DNA from: an uncultured Erysipelotrichaceae bacterium
GTDB lineage: Bacteria > Bacillota_I > Bacilli_A > RFN20 > CAG-826
Reading direction: 5' to 3'
Assembly (NCBI GenBank): GCA_902801805.1
Contig: CADCJP010000017.1
Location: 1-13,632 of the forward strand
Length of the DNA: 13,632 nucleotides
The translations under genes were made by a program, and so were the position numbers. The notes beneath the pieces were generated by a model, which worked only from the letters and a program-made list of their open reading frames with translations, was not told where the DNA came from and made no database searches. This document shows, one piece after another, positions 10,005 to 13,632 of the stretch (position 1 is its first letter; each line of letters starts with the position of its first letter).

Positions 10005-11363
10005 ATTTACTAATAGCTCAATCGTGGATTCTCTAACTTTACTTAGAGTAATTGTCGAATAGTTAAGCAAATTAGCCTCGCCTAAAGCGTGGCCTTTTTT
10101 AACATTTTTCATTTCGGTAATCATAATATCGCCAGCGCTTTTATTAGAAAGAATTAAGCATAATTCCGCGGCGATAAGTTTCACATCATTACTTGGATTA
10201 GGATTATGAATAATGACATGCGCTCCATGATAGTCTTTGATATGCAAATAATAGTCATCTTTCTTAGCAATCTTGAAAGTTAACTCATTATTAGAAGAAG
10301 CGTTCTTACCAAAAGAAATCTTCATATTATCATAAATGATATATGAGCATTTAATTGGGGAAATTTTCTTCTTGAGATGTTTCTTAGGAAGGAGCTCTTG
10401 ACTGAGGGCAAATAGTTCTTCGTCATTCATGAACTGAGAGCTACTTAATAAGTACGTTAAGTAATCTTCTTCTTGCTTTGCCTTTTCAATTTCTAAAGAG
10501 GCCATTTCGATTGTTCTTTTGCTCTTTTTATATTTCTTGAACATGCTATTAGCGTTTTCGACAACCGATTTAGTGTCATCTAAAACGATATTGTTATCTT
10601 TAAGATATTCCTCTAATAACTCCTTATCGTATTGATACGCTAATAGATAGTTACCATGATCAGCATCAGAAAGATGTTCTTTCGCGGATTCGATTTCTAT
10701 AGAAAGAACGCTAGCTTTCTTATTCAAAGACTTAACACGAGATTTGATATAGCGGTATAAAGGTAAGAACTTTTCTTTTTTATGCACTAGTAAAGCGTTT
10801 TCATAATAATCCATCGCCTTTTGCTTAATCTCTTTTAAGCTAGGAACTTCATTATCTTCTTTTAATTCCCCACGAGTTGGGAACTCATAAGATAAGTTAT
10901 TTAAGATTGGTCTAGCGGTAGTGACACCTGAATAATGAAGCGCGTGAATAATCTTACCTTCTTCATTAACAAAGATGAGATTCGCTCTTTGAGGAATGCA
11001 TTCTAAATATAAATGTGTGACTACTTTTTCATAATAATCATTCGCCTTTTGAATGATAAAATGCACAATACGGTCTTCGTTATCTAAAGAGAGGTCCACA
11101 ATATAGGCATCTTTAAGAAACTTTCTTAAAGACTCATTAAGCGCACCCGTAATAGTGGGCTCGGTCTTTTTGATATCCACTAAGGCGATAAATGGGTGTT
11201 GGTGATTAAGAGAAATAAGAAGTTTTTCTTCTTTAATCATTGAGAGCGTGCATAAAAAATCATGTGAATTTATCACAGTAATATTGTTGATACGGCAACC
11301 AATGATTTTCTCTCTTAATTCATCGATGACCTTCTTAAAAGAAGAGTAGGAATAGTAGTTCAT
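9990..11363 (-). CDS. rqcH: Ribosome quality control factor RqcH (NFACT family), short form
   Basis: A 457-residue protein that binds stalled 50S subunits and recruits Ala-tRNA to add alanine tails to blocked nascent chains. Residues 1 to about 160 form NFACT-N and include Asp97-Arg98, the pair needed for tRNA binding in Bacillus RqcH. Charged helices with coiled-coil character fill about 175-310. NFACT-R lies at about 340-457, with FGKNASSNNELTFKIAKKDDYY and HIKDYHGAHVII (374-385). Bacillus RqcH has about 570 residues. The shortfall falls between NFACT-N and the coiled coil, where the helix-hairpin-helix domain normally lies. The ATG has no Shine-Dalgarno site, but the protein begins where relatives begin. 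It is divergent from gmk. It was formerly annotated as fibronectin-binding protein. Confidence 0.92.
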   Translation of the reverse strand: MNYYSYSSFKKVIDELREKIIGCRINNITVINSHDFLCTLSMIKEEKLLISLNHQHPFIALVDIKKTEPTITGALNESLRKFLKDAYIVDLSLDNEDRIVHFIIQKANDYYEKVVTHLYLECIPQRANLIFVNEEGKIIHALHYSGVTTARPILNNLSYEFPTRGELKEDNEVPSLKEIKQKAMDYYENALLVHKKEKFLPLYRYIKSRVKSLNKKASVLSIEIESAKEHLSDADHGNYLLAYQYDKELLEEYLKDNNIVLDDTKSVVENANSMFKKYKKSKRTIEMASLEIEKAKQEEDYLTYLLSSSQFMNDEELFALSQELLPKKHLKKKISPIKCSYIIYDNMKISFGKNASSNNELTFKIAKKDDYYLHIKDYHGAHVIIHNPNPSNDVKLIAAELCLILSNKSAGDIMITEMKNVKKGHALGEANLLNYSTITLSKVRESTIELLVNKKDY

Positions 11364-11369
11364 AAAAAT

Positions 11370-11398
11370 ATCTTAGCAAAAATGTTGAATATAGTTAA
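11370..11398 (-). promoter_or_regulatory. Candidate extended -10 promoter of rqcH, abutting the start codon
   Basis: On the minus strand TTAACT (11393-11398) and TAAGAT (11370-11375) are separated by exactly 17 nt, with TGC directly before the -10 (extended -10). Each box matches four of six consensus bases. The start codon begins seven bases after the -10, so the predicted transcript would begin at or next to the ATG. An alternative -10, TATATT at 11388-11393, lacks a matching -35. Confidence 0.45.
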
Positions 11399-11403
11399 GA
11401 AAA

Positions 11404-11425
11404 TAGGGTAACAGGTGTTGCCTTA
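11404..11425. promoter_or_regulatory. Imperfect palindrome between the rqcH and gmk promoters, possible operator
   Basis: Two 10-base arms (TAGGGTAACA at 11404-11413 and TGTTGCCTTA at 11416-11425) are complementary at eight of ten positions around a GG centre; the two mismatches are G-T pairs. The element overlaps the predicted -35 box of gmk and ends a few bases from the predicted -35 of rqcH. A dimeric regulator bound here could affect both genes. No known operator consensus is recognised, so function is inference. Confidence 0.3.
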
Positions 11426-11446
11426 TTTATAAATATCTTATAAAAT
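11418..11446 (+). promoter_or_regulatory. Candidate promoter of gmk-priA
   Basis: TTGCCT (11418-11423) and TAAAAT (11441-11446) are spaced by 17 nt and match four and five of six consensus bases. The gmk ATG begins 11 bases after the -10, so the leader would be only about 4 nt and has no Shine-Dalgarno site. The alternative TATAAA at 11439-11444 shifts this by two bases only. Because rqcH is transcribed away, gmk must have its promoter in or before this region. Confidence 0.5.
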
Positions 11447-11456
11447 ATGTCGTACT

Positions 11457-12029
11457 ATGAAAAAAGGGTTATTAATTATTCTTAGTGGTCCATCAGGTGT
11501 CGGCAAAGGCACAGTGAGAAAATACATTATGAATCGTGAGTTATTCCCGATGGTGTTTTCTGTTTCGATGACGACAAGAGAACCACGCGCCACTGAGACC
11601 AATGGTGTGGAATATTACTTTGTTAGTAAAGAAGAATTCCAAAAGAATATTGATAACGATAACTTCCTTGAATGGGCGGAATTCGTTGGTAACCGTTATG
11701 GCACGCCAAAGAGCATTGTGGAAGATCTCCGTAACCAAGGTAAAAACGTCTTGTTAGAGATTGAAATTAATGGTGCTGAACAAGTGCTTTCGAAGGTTAA
11801 AGATGATAGAGTTGTTTCCTTCTATTTGAAACCGCCATCAATGAAACAATTAGAAGCGCGTATTAGAAAGAGAAAATCTGAGCCAGAAGACGTTATTAAA
11901 AAACGTTTAGCGAAAGCGGAAGCCGAAATGGAAAAAGCCAAGAACTACGATTTCATTGTGATGAACGATCGCATTAATCGCGCTGGTGATGAAATTATAA
12001 AAATCCTTAAGGAATTTGATAGAGACTAA
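11457..12029 (+). CDS. gmk: Guanylate kinase
   Basis: A 190-residue cytoplasmic kinase that converts GMP and ATP to GDP and ADP in purine nucleotide supply and GMP salvage. The P-loop GPSGVGKGT lies at 11-19, VSMTTREPR at 36-44 is the GMP-binding and catalytic region, and GVEYYFVSKEEF at 50-61 completes the GMP site. LLEIEINGAEQV (99-110) and the RIRKR lid segment near 135-139 are typical. The length is normal. The frame upstream reaches a stop at 11430-11432 with no other ATG, and the N-terminus aligns with relatives, so the start is firm although no ribosome-binding site is seen. The priA gene follows after 14 nt; rpoZ and coaBC, which often separate them in Bacilli, are not here. Confidence 0.97.
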   Translation: MKKGLLIILSGPSGVGKGTVRKYIMNRELFPMVFSVSMTTREPRATETNGVEYYFVSKEEFQKNIDNDNFLEWAEFVGNRYGTPKSIVEDLRNQGKNVLLEIEINGAEQVLSKVKDDRVVSFYLKPPSMKQLEARIRKRKSEPEDVIKKRLAKAEAEMEKAKNYDFIVMNDRINRAGDEIIKILKEFDRD

Positions 12030-12031
12030 GA

Positions 12032-12095
12032 GACGGTTTGAGTATGCAAATAGTGGAAGTTCTGATTGAATATGCCAAAAGCTCATTAAACCGTC
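12032..12095 (+). promoter_or_regulatory. Inverted repeat with T-run across the gmk-priA junction, possible attenuator
   Basis: GACGGTTT (12032-12039) and AAACCGTC (12088-12095) are perfect 8-base inverted repeats, and the second is followed by CTTTTTCTT. The 48-nt loop would contain the priA start codon and its first 14 codons. The form resembles an intrinsic terminator with a long loop that lies inside the coding start of priA. A chance occurrence is possible. Confidence 0.25.
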
Positions 12096-13632
12096 CTTTT
12101 TCTTATTTCTACAATGGCAAAAAGAAACTAATTAAAGGTATCCGAGTTCTACTTGATTTTAATCATCGAGATATTATCGGTTACGTAGTAAAAGTAGAAG
12201 AAACTAATAAAAGTGTTGAGGAATATGAAGAAGAAAAAGGCTTCTCGATTTCTGAAATCAAAGATGTCATTGATGATGAACCTTTATTAAATGAAGAACT
12301 ACTTTCTTTATTAGATGAAGTGTCCTCATATTATCTCGTTCCAAAAATCAGCGTTCTTCAGTCAATGTTACCTCCAAGTTTGTCTCCCAGAAGGTCTTCT
12401 TTAAAAGCACCGAAGATTGCTTATGACCAATTCTTGGAAGCCATTAGTGAGTCTGAAGAAGACTTAACAAATAAGCAAATTGAAGTATTAAGATTCATTA
12501 AACTTGAAGGTCGTGTTTTAAAACGCGATATTAAACAAGTTAGCATCGTTGATAAACTCTTAGAAAAAGAAAGAATCAAGATTGTTAAAGAAGAAAAACG
12601 CAGGTTAAAGATACCTGATTATAAATATCAGACTCCCCCTAAACTTAGTGAAGATCAAAATAAGGTCATCGATGAGTTCAATAACTCTAATGATTTAGTC
12701 TATTTATTAGAGGGTGTCACTGGTTCTGGTAAAACTGAAGTTTATTTAAATTTATCCGAACAAGTTTTAAGAGCAGGTAAATCAGTTTTAATGCTTGTTC
12801 CCGAAATCTCATTAACCCCAATGATGGTGGAATACTTCCTCCATCGTTTCCAAAATAACGTCGCTATTTTGCATAGTGAATTAACACCAGCGGAGAAATA
12901 TGATGAATACCGTAAAATCGCTCATGGCGATTGTAAGATTGTCGTTGGTGTACGTAGTGCGATATTCGCTCCTTTAAAAAATATTGGTCTCATTATCTTA
13001 GATGAAGAGCATACCGAATCATATAAGCAAGATAATCTTCCTTTCTATCACGCTAGAGAAGTCGCAATTATGCGAGGCAAATACCATTCCGCGAAAGTAC
13101 TTTTAGCGAGCGCTACTCCATCCTTAGAAAGTAGGGCTAGAGGACAAAAAGGTGTCTATCATATGCTTTATTTAACAAAGCGTATCAATAATCAAAGACT
13201 TCCAACCACAAAGATTGTGAACATGCTTGATTATCATAATATTGATCGTGATAGTTATATCTTCTCTCATACATTAAGACAGTCCATTCATGAGACACTA
13301 GCGAGAAATGAACAAGCTATTCTTCTTATCAATAGAAGAGGCTTTTCCACTCATGTGACTTGCCGTAACTGTGGGCATGTCTTTAAGTGTCCAACCTGTG
13401 GAATTGCACTAACCTACCATAAGAAAGATAATATGCTTAAATGTCATCACTGTGACTATGTTGAACCACTAGGAGAAACATGCCCAGAATGTGGTGGAAC
13501 TCACCTCATGAAAACAGGTTTTGGTACGGAAAGAATTGAAGAAGAAGTGCAACGTCTTTTCCCAAGCGCTAGAACACTGAGACTTGATAGTGATTCAGCA
13601 AAAAACAAGAGCAAAATCCCTGAAGTAATAGA
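12044..13632 (+). CDS. priA: Primosomal helicase PriA, C-terminus cut by window edge
   Basis: The open frame from the ATG gives 529 codons without a stop, followed by two bases of a further codon. PriA is the 3'-to-5' superfamily 2 helicase that restarts stalled replication forks by binding fork DNA and loading the replicative helicase. The N-terminal 3'-DNA-binding domain (to about 105; EVLIEYAKSSLNRPFSYFY) is followed by a winged-helix region. Walker A GVTGSGKT lies at 224-231, Walker B DEEH at 320-323 and motif III SATP at 356-359. Eight zinc-binding cysteines are present: 440, 443, 449, 452, 467, 470, 480 and 483. About 200-270 residues should follow beyond the window. No good Shine-Dalgarno site precedes the ATG, which is 14 nt after gmk, so coupling to gmk is likely. 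The chosen start fits the conserved N-terminus. Confidence 0.96.
   Translation, partial: MQIVEVLIEYAKSSLNRPFSYFYNGKKKLIKGIRVLLDFNHRDIIGYVVKVEETNKSVEEYEEEKGFSISEIKDVIDDEPLLNEELLSLLDEVSSYYLVPKISVLQSMLPPSLSPRRSSLKAPKIAYDQFLEAISESEEDLTNKQIEVLRFIKLEGRVLKRDIKQVSIVDKLLEKERIKIVKEEKRRLKIPDYKYQTPPKLSEDQNKVIDEFNNSNDLVYLLEGVTGSGKTEVYLNLSEQVLRAGKSVLMLVPEISLTPMMVEYFLHRFQNNVAILHSELTPAEKYDEYRKIAHGDCKIVVGVRSAIFAPLKNIGLIILDEEHTESYKQDNLPFYHAREVAIMRGKYHSAKVLLASATPSLESRARGQKGVYHMLYLTKRINNQRLPTTKIVNMLDYHNIDRDSYIFSHTLRQSIHETLARNEQAILLINRRGFSTHVTCRNCGHVFKCPTCGIALTYHKKDNMLKCHHCDYVEPLGETCPECGGTHLMKTGFGTERIEEEVQRLFPSARTLRLDSDSAKNKSKIPEVI

Noticed and set aside
11447..11485. A 12-codon reading frame that overlaps the gmk start in another frame, as a possible regulatory upstream peptide.
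   Set aside because: Its ATG lies directly after the predicted -10 and upstream of the predicted transcription start, and it has no ribosome-binding site.
12044..13632. A frameshift or truncation in priA, considered because Walker A comes early (residue 224).
   Set aside because: The frame is open to the window edge with all helicase motifs and eight zinc cysteines in order. The Walker lysine at residue 230 is where it lies in compact PriA proteins such as that of E. coli.

Overview
The window comes from a low-GC Gram-positive-type bacterium. The codon use is AT-rich, Shine-Dalgarno sites are of the AGGAGG type, and the gene set is Firmicutes/Bacilli-like (divergent rqcH and gmk-priA, a nucleoside kinase with a TGS domain, a compact F-ATPase operon). 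UGA is a normal stop here: it ends atpI, atpB and atpD. That excludes Mycoplasma/Spiroplasma-type recoding. An uncultured, fermentative, Mollicutes-related or other deep Bacilli lineage is my best guess, but it is inference only. I see no mobile element, CRISPR array, rRNA or tRNA, and no intergenic gap longer than about 170 bases.

Layout. Positions 1-354 (minus) hold the N-terminal part of a TGS-domain nucleoside (uridine-type) kinase that runs off the left edge. A divergent intergenic region (355-524) separates it from a plus-strand run that reads as one transcription unit up to a hairpin terminator at 9985-10004: pncA (nicotinamidase), a PPi-type 6-phosphofructokinase, a small membrane protein in the atpI position, atpB-atpE-atpF-atpH-atpA-atpG-atpD-atpC (complete F1Fo ATP synthase), ppa (family I pyrophosphatase) and trmL (tRNA wobble 2'-O-methyltransferase). 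Gaps in the run from the phosphofructokinase onward are 15 nt or less, and several genes overlap. The minus-strand rqcH (ribosome quality control, alanine tailing) converges on trmL, and the two stop codons lie inside the same terminator hairpin. Beyond a 93-nt divergent promoter region lie gmk and the first 529 codons of priA, which runs off the right edge.

How the genes work together. The core is an energy module. The phosphofructokinase carries the residues of pyrophosphate-dependent enzymes, ppa hydrolyses PPi, and the ATP synthase couples ATP to an ion gradient. The c subunit has Glu24 and Glu57 plus Thr58, Thr59 and Tyr62, spaced as in the two-carboxylate Na+-binding rotor known from Fusobacterium, so the enzyme is predicted to be Na+-coupled. 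The strength of the ribosome-binding sites follows subunit copy number: strong for c, b, alpha and beta, and absent or weak for delta, gamma and epsilon.

Most unusual points: the two-carboxylate c-subunit motif with a degenerate helix-1 glycine pattern; the PPi-PFK/ATP synthase/PPase transcription unit; an RqcH that appears to lack the helix-hairpin-helix domain; and a divergent rqcH/gmk pair that lacks Shine-Dalgarno sites, has promoters abutting the start codons and has an imperfect palindrome between them.
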